Made by a program: the position numbers and the translations under genes. Under the pieces are notes generated by a model, which saw only the letters and a program-made list of their open reading frames with translations, searched no databases and was not told where the DNA came from. A stretch of DNA of 64,000 bases. Source: Chlorophyllum brunneum. Lineage: Eukaryota; Basidiomycota; Agaricomycetes; Agaricales; Agaricaceae. The stretch lies in assembly GCA_963576785.1 (NCBI GenBank), contig OY756143.1, positions 186,001-250,000 of the forward strand. The letters run 5' to 3'. This document shows positions 50,561 to 60,779 of the stretch, piece after piece (position 1 is the stretch's first letter; the number at the start of each line of letters is the position of its first letter).

Positions 50561-53133
50561 ATGTCAAGCCCACTCTCTCTTTTGTGCTATGTCCGCGGTG
50601 ATGATGCCAACCGTGTCTTCGAAGTCGAAATTGACAAGACATGTAATATCGCCACCCTCAAGAAAGCCATCAAGGAGGAAAAGAAACACGCTTTTAATCA
50701 TATCGATGCAGACACCCTCGAGCTCTGGCAGGTTTCCATTCCCGATAGCGAAGGTCTCGAAGAGGATGTTGAAGAGGAGCTGTCCAAGGGACGGAAACCA
50801 TTACAGAGTAGCCGGAAGCTCTCTCAGATTTTCAAGTCTGACCCAGGGGAAGAAACCATAAGTATCGTCATAGAATGTCCACAGAACAGTCCAGACAGTG
50901 AGTTTTACGCCACCGTTATTCCGAGCATGTCCACTGACTTGTCTAGTCTCTCTCTTATGCTACGTCCAAGGCGATAATTCCACCTTTCCTGTCAAAGTGG
51001 GACGGCAGGCTTCTGTTGGCGACCTCAAGGATGCAATCAAGGAAAAACAGAAGCCCGAGTTTGATCACATTGCTGCAAAAAGCCTCGAGCTCTGGCAGGT
51101 TTCCCTTACCGATAGTGACGACCTCAAAGAAGACGTTGAAGAGGAGTTGTCCAACGCACGAAACCCATTACGGAGTGGTAGGAATCTCTCCGATCTCTTC
51201 AAGCGTGACCCAAAGAAAGGAACCATAAGTATCGTCATAGAACGTCCGGAGAGTGAGTTTTACGCCTCCGTCATTCCGCGCATTTCCACTGACTTGTCTA
51301 GTCTCTCTCTTATGCTACGTCCAAGGCGATAATTCCACCTTTCTTGTCACGGTGGGACGGCAGGCTTCTGTTGGCGACCTCAAGAAAGCCATCAAGGAGG
51401 AAAAGAAACACGCCTTTAATCATATCGATGCAAACACCCTCAAGCTCTGCCAGGTTTCCCTTCCCGTGAGCGAAGTTCTCGAAGAGGCGGTAGACGCGTT
51501 CGATGGTGACAAGGTTGCCTTAACTCTCGCAACAACGACCGTGAAGGAACTCTTCCCACATGAGCCTACGAAGGGACACGTGCAAATCATCGTTAAGCCC
51601 CCTCAGGCTGGTACTCAGGCTGGTGAGTCTACCGCTCGCCGCTTCTCATTTCCGTTTCGTAGCCGACATTCCACTCACGTTCTCATCTAGTCACCACTCC
51701 TTCGGAACCACTGCCACCCACATATATGGAAATGCGACGAGAACTTTTTCAAGACGGACCCAATCGCGCCCCTTCAACGTGGGGCAAAGCCGAGGAATTC
51801 GAGAAGATACAACGCGATGACCACCTGTTCTTTGCCTGCTGCCGCCCTCCGAAACGGAAGCATTCAATTCCTTTGACCTTGCTCGATCCTGTGTTTGGCA
51901 AATTTCTCGACGACTGCAAGCAGAGTCCCGTCGGTGCTGAGGACTACTTCGCCGCTTCGGAGTTGCAACAGGCGATGTGTCAGTTTTATAATAAAGAAGC
52001 GTCTCGTTTACTTGCATTCCACGAAGTACTGGAAAAATATGGGATTAAGCTCCACTCTAGGGGCGTTGGTGCAACACAGTTCTTGACCGATGGTCATCTT
52101 CTCAAGGGGGATCACCCGGTGATCATTCTGGAGGGTAAAAATGAAATTAGTCAGGGAACGGCGGAACCTACCCTCCAAGCCCTACTTTATTACAATGCTT
52201 TATGTAAATCAGGCAATGTGTGGAGAGATAAATCTTCGTGTCATCCTTGCTTTGCCATCGTTCTGGCTGGTAGGTCTTATCCTCACTTTCAGCCTTTGCT
52301 GTATTGATTGAGATCTAGGACCCCATCTGGGCTTTGGCGGTTGCGCTCTGAGTGATCGGCCCACAATGGAAATGTTTTCATTCCTCCCCCTCATGTTTCA
52401 CGAATTCTCTCTAGAAGCATATGCCGCGCTCGCCCGTCATTTATCAGCTCTGAAGAAAGCAATGAATACGTTGACCACTCGCTATGAGAAGGCTCCCCCT
52501 GGTGACGGGGTCAAGTCTTCCATTAATCCGGACCTATCTGTCTTACCCCCCCACCCGACCGAATTTCATCCCCTGCCTGACCGATCCTCAACCCAACCCT
52601 CAGCTGTAGCATTTTCGTATGACAAGCCGATGGAGGGCAGGGCTTTACTTTTTAGCGGATGGTACGGCGATGACCGGAAGGCAATTTGCATCAAATTTGT
52701 TCGGGGATACGGAGACGGGGTTCATAGCTGGTGTGCAGGCCTCGGTTTTGCACCAAAGCTGATTGCATATGACCAGCTTCCTGGCGGATGGTATATGGTT
52801 GTCATAGAACGGTTGGATGAATCGTGGGTTTACCTGGACGATGAATCGTGTCAGCGCGAGGGAATGAGAGAATCTATCCACGATGCTGTCACCCGTCTTC
52901 ACCAAGAGGGGATGGTCCATGGGGATATTCGCAGGACAAACGTTTTGGTGAAGAAGGATGGCGGACGAGAATTTATGCTGCTTGACTTTGACTGGGCAGG
53001 ACGCGACGGAGCGGTCAAGTATCCGCCATTTGTAAACAAAAACCCCATGCTTATGCGCCCTGCTGATGTCAGTGATTGTGCTCCTATCCGTTCCATGCAC
53101 GACGACATCATGTTTCAAAAATTGTTTGCGTAG
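50561..53133 (+). CDS. Crinkler-type protein: three ubiquitin-like headers, nuclease-like middle, kinase-like C-terminus
   Basis: Five exons (50561-50897, 50947-51252, 51302-51622, 51691-52269, 52319-53133), all joined in phase 1, encode 785 residues. Residues 1-112, 113-214 and 215-321 are three tandem copies of the Crinkler (CRN) N-terminal ubiquitin-like header (each has the LCYV start, an AIKE-K segment, and a QVS segment in place of the usual LWKVS). Residues 322-514 form a middle domain with the pattern E469-x-K471 followed by a Gln/Tyr-Tyr helix, reminiscent of PD-(D/E)XK nucleases. Residues 515-785 are a kinase-like domain with HGD (H715, D717), N722 and a DFD motif (D737). CRN proteins are known as oomycete host-directed effectors and occur in fungi with unknown targets, perhaps in conflict with other cells or mobile elements. 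No stop or frameshift is seen. There is no signal peptide. Confidence 0.85.
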
Positions 53134-53307
53134 TATCAGTCCTATGCGTTATTAGAAGAGTCCCTACCACAGTGAGAACATTTATTTTGGCTCAAACATC
53201 GACGCCTCAGCACAAGGACGCTACGGCCCGCGAGATGTTTGTGGATGTTGTCCCTGTGCTGCCACAAACTGGCTAATGGGCGTCCACTCACCGACAAACT
53301 GCTAACC

Positions 53308-54655
53308 ATGACCATGCCACTCTCTCTGTACTGCTATGTCCATGGCGACGACCTTGATTGTGTCTTCAAAGTCACAATCGACAGGGCATCTTCTGTTTCT
53401 GACCTCAAGCACGCGATCAAGGAGAAAAAGAAACCCGCCTTTGATCACGTCGCCGCAGACTCCCTCCATCTGTGGCAGGTTTCCATTCCTGACGGTGAAC
53501 GCCTCAAAGAGGACGTTAAGGAGCACCTATCTAAGGCACAAAACCCATTGCACGGCACCAGGATCCTCTCAGAGCTTTTCATGTCTGAGCCAGAGACAGG
53601 AACCACGCCTACCAACGGACACGTGCAAGTCATCACTAAACCCCCTGAGGATGGTGAGTTTGCGGCACGCCGTTTATCATTTCTGATTCATTCCACTCGC
53701 GTTCTCATTCACCCAACCCAGTCACCACCCCGAATTCCAAATGACAGCAACGCCCAGAGGGCATTCCTTTCACCCTACCCGATCCTGTGTTCGGGACATT
53801 TGTTGACGACTGTGAGGCCCAGCCCCTTGTCGCCGAAGACTACGCAACGGCTCGCGAGTTGCGCGAGGACATGTGTGGGTTTCATCTTCACCCGATACGA
53901 CTTCTGCGACATCCTCGACAAATATGGCATCGATCTCACCCCCCAAGGTCCTAGATCCAAAGTGTTGTTCATTACATTTTCATATTGCCTACCAAGGTCG
54001 CCCGGTGCTTATTCTGGAGGGAACGGATGAAATTGGCGAGGGTAGCCCGGAGCTCGAAGGTCTACTCTACTACAATACCTTTTGTGGGGTACCGAAACCG
54101 TGGGCGGACGTTTCTTCGTATCATCCCTGCTTTATCATCACCGTCCAAGGTAGATACAGTCCCCGCTCCTAGCTCCTGCTGCTCTAATTGAGATCTAGGA
54201 CCGCATCTCACCTTTGGCGGTTTCGCTCTGACTGACCGCAGCGCCACGGAGACGTTTTCTGCTTTCCCCCTCGCATTCCACAGTACTGATGTAAAGACAT
54301 TTACTGCACTCGCTCGTCACTTGTCTGCTCTGAAGAAGGCAGTGAATACGTTGGTGACACGTTATACCAACGATGCGGAAGCCGTTTATTGGCGTCCCCT
54401 GGCCATGCGGTCGGGACGCGTCCCTCTCGTTCCTTGACGTCCGCCAGTTCCCTCTTTCCCCCCTACCCAAGAACATTTCAGCCTATCCAGAACCTGCTCT
54501 CAAATGTGGATTTTTCGTACGATCGGCAGATGGAAGGCGAGAAACTCCTTTTTAGTGGCAGGCGTGGTGATGACCAGGTGCCAATTTTCATTAAATTTGT
54601 CCCGAGATACGGAGACGACGTTCATACGCGGTGTGCTGACTTCGGCTTTGCATGC
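53308..54655 (+). pseudogene. second CRN header-kinase gene, broken
   Basis: A tandem duplicate of the preceding gene. One header domain from ATG 53308 is intact to a normal donor at about 53655. The next exon meets an in-frame TGA within about ten codons (near 53740) and then shows frame changes through the middle domain. Remnants of the middle and start of the kinase-like domain run to about 54655, where similarity to the intact gene stops after TTTGCA and Helitron sequence begins. The catalytic half of the kinase is absent. The region upstream of the ATG resembles that upstream of the intact gene, so the promoter was duplicated too. Confidence 0.82.
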
Positions 54656-54669
54656 ACGAGTCTAAGTAC

Positions 54670-54685
54670 CCGTGCCAAGGCACGG
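54670..54685 (-). other. 3' terminal hairpin of the Helitron
   Basis: CCGTGCC-AA-GGCACGG, a perfect 7 bp stem, lies about 15 bases inside the junction with the interrupted kinase gene. Confidence 0.6.
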
Positions 54686-54814
54686 ATAACGCAATGGGAA
54701 ATCTATGTTCTAAGTTCAATGTATCTCCAAGTTCAAGTCCAATATCATTCACCATTAGTATACTTTACAAACAATCAAAAGCTACTCTGTGTACCAATAT
54801 TATAGGTCAAGTCC

Positions 54815-57800
54815 TCAAAATACTTCTTTGTACACCACATTCATTGTCCTCCTACTCTCCTGAGCCTGCTTAGGCAACAACACCTTGATCCTGTTCTTGG
54901 ATGTACACCTTGAGAATGCCACATACAGCTGTCCATGAGAGAACACTGATGTCTGCAAATCAATCCCTACATACTTCACTGACTGCCCTTGAGACTTGTT
55001 GATTGTCATTGCAAAGGCAAGTCAGACAGGGAACTGGCAACATTGGAGAGGAATGGGAAGTGCCTCTGATGAAGGCTCCAACACAATCCTAGGAATCATT
55101 ATCCTCTTTCCTGCATGCCCAGCCTCTCTACTAATCATTCTACACACCAACACCTTTCTCTCCACCTGCTCTACTATCATTCTTGTCCCATTACAAAGTC
55201 CATTATTTGGGTCCAAATTTCGGAGAACCATGACTGGACAGCCAGGCTTAAGAGCTAACTTGGCAAGTGGCAGACTACTGACATTGAATGACTGGAGGTA
55301 TTCTGCAGGATAACATTGGCCATTGTCTTCCAGTTGAACAGAGTCAATACTGTTGAGTATGTGTTGATCACCAGTAAACTTGTCCAGGATAATGGCATTG
55401 AGGTTATCCACTTCATCATTCCTGGGAGCAAGAATCATCCTCTCAAGGAAATACTCATCCTGGTGGTCTTGGTGGATTGCAGAATAGATACCTGCAATCA
55501 AGGCATCAGAGTCCTCCACAGACATAGTATGAGGGACCTTGATAGTCTCCAAATTATCCATCCCTCTTCTAGCTCCAATCCCCAGCAACCACTGAGCATA
55601 TTGCTCACTTTCAGGACTTCCCTCTAGTCTCATGTTTTGAACCAAGTGATAGACCTGAATCTCTCTCCAAAGGTCACTCCTGCATATAGATGCACCAACC
55701 ACATCCTATCTTGACCCATGAATGATAACTGGAAGAGTCTGACAAAAATCTCCTCCAAATACCACAGTGATACCACCAAAGAGAGCATCAGGTTTCTAAA
55801 AAGAAAGTATAAGACACTGGTTCAAGGATAGATACTGCACTTACCTCCAGCAAGTCCCTCAAACATCTATCTACTGCCTTGATACCATGCTTGTGTTGCA
55901 TGGGAACCTCATCCCAGATAATAACCTTGGTCTTCTTCAACACATGGTACATCTGGTGGCCCCTCCTGATGTCAACCACTAATGTTTCATTGGCAGGAAT
56001 AGGAATCTTGAACCTGGAATATGCAGTCCTTCCTCCATCCAATAACAAAGCAGCAATCCCAGATGAAGCAACACAAAGAGCAATCTGGCCTTGGGAGTGG
56101 ACAGTAGCAGCAATGGTGTTGAGAATAAAGGTCTTGCCACATCCACCTGCACTGTGGATAAACAGTATCTTTCCCTGGTTATTGGTAATAGAGTCCATGG
56201 CAGCATTGAAGGCAATAGACTGTTCATTGTTGAACCTTTGGCAATTTTGGTTAACCTGATTGGCCAGATCGTCATGGTTGTATCACAGTTCAGCAGCCAA
56301 TATATAGTTGTCAGCTTCATTGCACTATTGCTGTCCACCACCTGGGCCTTGAGGAGTAGGCATTAGAGAAAAGTCAAGAAGAGTTTTGCCAGACTTTTTG
56401 AGGATCTGTTGAAGCTTGTAAAGGCCAAAATCTTGAACCTGCTCCTCAGTGAACTCTCTCCCCTGGTATACACCTATCCTATCTAACTTGTACCTCAAAT
56501 CACTACATATCCTCTCTCCAAACTCCTCCCAAAGTTCCTCAGGCTTGGTAGGATGGCCATGAAGGAGAATGATTCCAAAAAGTCTCCTTAGTATTGTTCT
56601 AGTCTCAATCTCTGATGCCTCTCTCAAACAAAGAACCCACTTCCTATCATCCTCTAACAGTCCCCTAGCTAAGCAAACATCCCTATAGGTATCATAAATA
56701 GTGTCATCTATAGTATACAAATTTCTAAAGGATGTGGCTCCAGGAACAACTGTCAGTAGTAGTCTAAGAAAAAATCTTTCATCCTGGGCTGGAGAGGCAA
56801 AGTACATCCTTCCAATTGCAGTCCCTCTCTGTCTTGGGTTCCAAGTCTTGGTGGACTTGTTGTAAGTAAACATCTTGGGGAAGTCCTGGTAGAGAACAGT
56901 GTTGGCCTGGGGAAAGTCCTGATTTCCTTTGAACCAAGTAGTAAGAGTAGTGTTAGCAATATTTTGTCTTGCCAACACCTGCTCTGGTTGAGCATCTGGG
57001 TTGAAGTAGACCATATGTTGGCCTTCCAAATGAACTGGAAGATGGTAAACTAGAGGGATCTGAGCATACATCCCAAACTCAAGAATATGCCAGCAAGCCT
57101 CAACAAGAGAAATATACTGGGCATCCAAATACTCTTTCACCTCATTCCTCTGCTGATCCTCTACACCTGACACCACCAAAGTTGCCCTATCCCCTCCCTT
57201 GTGGATATACTTGGACACATAACATACCGACATGATCGATACACTAATTTCTACATTAATGTGACACTGGAATTCTGCACTAAGAGACTTAGAGAAAGAA
57301 ATGACCCATGTATTAGTATATACAAAACCATTCTTCTCAAAAGTGTGACCATTATCAGGGCAAACATACTTGGGATATCCATTCTCTCCCCACTCAGTCC
57401 TAGCCTGGAAAGGCTTAGGAAAGCATTTACTGCATCACTGATTAACCATACACCGAGCAGTATTATGGTTACCACTACACAGACTATGGAGCATAGTAGA
57501 AGTGATAATGTTAAAAAGGACAGGCTCAGTGACAGGATCAGGAAGTTGGGCAGAAACAATGGTGTCAATGTGAATGATATCTCTGATCTTATCCTCAGGC
57601 TTGAGGAAGACCAAAAGATGCATGTGGGGAAGACCTCTCTTTTGGAACTCAATTGTGTGGACCATTCCAGCTACAGCTCCAAAAAATCCATCCTTGATCT
57701 TCTTCAGCAGTCCATTCTTCTTCTGCTCAAACACCCTAGCCACAATATCAGGTCTATCAGAGGCTGTCTGTGTAGGAAGGAGGTTGTTGACAATTTCTGG

Positions 57801-59342
57801 CTATTTGGGATTGGCAGTTATGGTGATAAATAGGTCAGGTTTGTTTCCATTTGCTCTACAGATGGCCATAGAGTCTTGGAACAGCTGGTTCATATGTCTT
57901 TCACTGTCCATATGAGATGAGAGCAGGATAACCCATTGGCCATGGTTCTGGTTGATGTTGAGATTATCATCCCTATCACTAACAACAATATCCTGAAGAC
58001 CTAGACAACTTGTGAGCTTAATTTGGTGATGTAAAAATTAACAACTTACCCTGGTAAACCTCAGCTCTCAGTTCTTTCTTGTGGTATCTGATCCAAGTAA
58101 GAGCATTTTGCTCAACAGAAGCCCAAGCATCCACTACAAACTGCTGGAACAGTCTATCACCATAGAACAGTGGTGGTTGGTCACCAGGTCAGATATAGAG
58201 GCAGTATGCATAGTAGTAATGTTGGGTGACCTTTGTAGATTGCATATGTTCATGTGGTTGCATATCAATATTTGTATACCAACCATTTTCACCATAGGGG
58301 AAGAGTAGAACATAGTGAAGGGGTATATAGGAATGATGGAGGTGGCTAATCCTATGAAGATTGTTGCCATCTTGAAGGCACACAATAATGTCCCTATGTT
58401 CTCTAGCTTCTTCAGCTCCAGCAGTTGGTATCAGGACAGAGATTTCATCAACACTGGGAGCATTGTATTATCACTCACCTGTAGTGGGGTCAACTCTTAT
58501 CCTTGCAAAGACAGTATTATGCTCCTCCTCTGGCTTCTCTCTCAGTAGTTCATAGGCCTGTTTGTAGACTCCATAGTAGGGATATCGTGGAGTTGGTTGA
58601 GAACAATGACATTGAGGTTAGTGTTGTTTTGGTGTTATTGCTCTAGCTGGTCATCAGAGTTATAGATATAGATCTGAGCAAATCTAGGAGCCTCATTTGG
58701 GGGGAAAAGGAGAGCACCAGTCTTGTGGTACACCTGGCTCTTAATTTTGAAGCAGTAGAGACCTGTTAACTTGGTCAGATATACTGGCACTCATATCTGG
58801 TCAAATTACATACCTGCTGACCATGTTACACTCTGGTCAATATCAACTCCTAGGGAGAGAAAAGCAAAGGTGGCATTATACTGCTGAATAGCTGCCTTGA
58901 ACTCAGCAGACTGAGGGCTTTGTCCAGTCATGAAAGGAAGGAAAGTGTGGTTGAGAGAATGACAGGGAGGAAGTTGAATCTGGCCTTGGAGATAGCAAAT
59001 GCCAAACTTGGGAGCACAAACCCATGAGCTGGATAGCTTTTCACTGTCAAAGTGAAGAGCATAACAGTGGGAGCAGATTATATCCATTTGCCCAAGAGAA
59101 TAAATCTCAATTGGCTCATGGTAGGGATAGCAGCCAAAAGGAATGTGTTGTTGAATGTGGAGAGGAAGTAAGGGAACATCCTCATCATCAGCAGGAGTAT
59201 TGAGTGGTTCACCATTATGGTCAGCCTCAGGTAAAGGTTCAACTGGTGGATCCTCTCCAAATGCAGGCTGTTCAATTTCTCCAGCTTCATCATCCTGTCT
59301 TTCTACCTCTGGTTGGTGTTCATTTATCCAGTTCTGTAACAC
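54815..59342 (-). pseudogene. Helitron Rep/helicase gene, degenerate
   Basis: Reading from 59342 to 54815: a Cys/His N-terminal region (CSHCYALHFDSEKLSSSWVC, APKFGICYLQGQIQLPP) with an apparent intron near 58810; the Rep region with the HUH motif in KRGLPHMHLLVFLKPEDK (about 57625); a central region (HLPVHLEGQHMVYFNPDAQP); then a Pif1-type helicase with Walker A (HSAGGCGKTFILN, about 56150) and Walker B (KVIIWDEVPM, about 55920); and the C-terminal motif [18 protein letters not shown] with [15 protein letters not shown]. Long stretches are open, but at least one stop and a frame change occur near 58.5-58.65 kb. It is a rolling-circle transposase, now probably inactive. Confidence 0.85.
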
Positions 59343-59437
59343 TTGGTTGAACTCCTGTACTGTTTGCTCTTCTTTTTGTCTCTCTCTTAACTCTTGAGTT
59401 AACTATTCAACTCTTTCTCCTCTTTTTGCTTGCTCTT

Positions 59438-59737
59438 TGTTACGACCTTAGTCTCTGACTCAGGTTGCAAGCCTTTGGATAAAGGAAAGGAAGTAGAGAA
59501 GGGAAGAAGGGATGATACGATTGGTAAAGTGTAAGGAATACATCAAGTATTACTACACTTTATATACTAGTGGTAGAGGCTAATAATAAGGGAGTCGAGT
59601 AACGGAGTCATAGGAGACGAGTAGAACGAGTCAGGTAGGAGGCACAGCCTCTAGGGTGATACAGGAGATGAAACGAGTATGAGGGTACACGAGGTAACGG
59701 GCGCATGATAGGAATGAACGGTCTATGATTCGTAACA
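59438..59737 (-). repeat. 3' LTR of Gypsy C
   Basis: 300 bp, reading TGTTACGAATCATAGACCG on the minus strand from 59737. It differs from copy B at several positions. The minus strand contains ACACTTTACCAA as in copy B. A polypurine tract (GAAAGGGAGGTAT on the minus strand) adjoins at 59738-59750. Confidence 0.93.
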
Positions 59738-59845
59738 ATACCTCCCTTTCAAGCTTCATGTCCTCATGATACGTATTACTGTAAAGGTCCTTTGTAAGAT
59801 AGAGCATATGGAATTTGGTGAAGTTAAGAGAAGGTGACGAGTGTT

Positions 59846-60682
59846 TTACTCGTTCATAGGTACGGCCGCTCCCAGAGCTCTAGCCAAGTCCTTCTTGTTT
59901 CCTCCGATGAGAGGTGTCTTGTCAACACGTCGTAAACCAATCCAGAGGGGTGCGTGTGGTGGTCCTTCTTTAAACAGGAAGTGGGTGTGGTTGTTGTACG
60001 TAGTGTTGTCGTTGGTGTGATTGCTTAAAAGTTTGTACACGATCTCTTTCCAATAATCGTTGTCCTTTTCTCCTTCTGATTTCAAAGTGTTATATCCTGT
60101 CGGCGGGTGGAAAGTCATGGGTGTGATGGGGGGTACTACCGTGGTGAGTATGGTTTGGAGGTGAGCGACTTCCTCTTCGATGTCGGGGTGGAGTAGCTGG
60201 TCGGCGGCGGTTCTTTCTTGCGTCTTTTGTTCGCATGTGTGGCAGATGTGGTGTTGGATGGGGAATGGGTCGTTACTAACGAGTAGTCGATTAACGATGT
60301 GGTGGGAGAGGTTGTCTGTGCTTCTGGATTCATACGTATTGAGTCGTTCGGCTAGGGCTACAAGGATACTGTGCATCCGAGCTCGTATGTTGGAGATAAC
60401 GAGGAGTTGCAAGTCGTCGTTAATCTCGTACAAGTGTCTCTCCAGTTGGTCTCTCCTTCCTTCGTTGATGATGAACTGATTGAGTCTTGGTGTGGCGTCA
60501 GATAAGGTGTCCATAATTTTCGAGGCTCCTTCTTGGGTTGCTTTTACTGCTGCTCCCAGTAGTATTATGGTGTCGACTAGGGTTTCTCCTTCTACGATTT
60601 CTTCCTGGTTGGTCCTTTCTGGGACGAGTTCTTCAAATTCTGCGAGGTAGGGGTACGGGGTAAGTTGGCGTTCGGCGGGCAT
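59846..60682 (-). CDS. third ORF of Gypsy C
   Basis: 278 residues, the same length as in copy B with two visible changes (Asn to Asp in LVxTIILL, and Asn to Ser in KLLxNHTND). Intact. Function unknown; see the copy B entry for features. Confidence 0.75.
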   Translation of the reverse strand: MPAERQLTPYPYLAEFEELVPERTNQEEIVEGETLVDTIILLGAAVKATQEGASKIMDTLSDATPRLNQFIINEGRRDQLERHLYEINDDLQLLVISNIRARMHSILVALAERLNTYESRSTDNLSHHIVNRLLVSNDPFPIQHHICHTCEQKTQERTAADQLLHPDIEEEVAHLQTILTTVVPPITPMTFHPPTGYNTLKSEGEKDNDYWKEIVYKLLSNHTNDNTTYNNHTHFLFKEGPPHAPLWIGLRRVDKTPLIGGNKKDLARALGAAVPMNE

Positions 60683-60779
60683 GGTGTATTGTAGAGATAG
60701 TTGGCAAAGTCAAGGGTGAAGTGAATACCACGAGTGATGCGATGAGTGTAGTGGTTACTTGAGATGCGAGGTTTGCTGT

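Larger units (their letters stand above)
54656..59437 (-). mobile_element. Helitron, minus strand, decayed, 5' side cut by Gypsy C
   Basis: The low-coordinate end is the element's 3' end. Similarity to the host kinase gene stops at TTTGCA (about 54655), and a perfect 7 bp inverted repeat follows at 54670-54685, as at Helitron 3' termini. The exact end base is uncertain, because no standard CTRR can be placed with confidence. The 5' part beyond 59437 is separated by Gypsy C and not visible. CpG is rare throughout. Confidence 0.8.
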
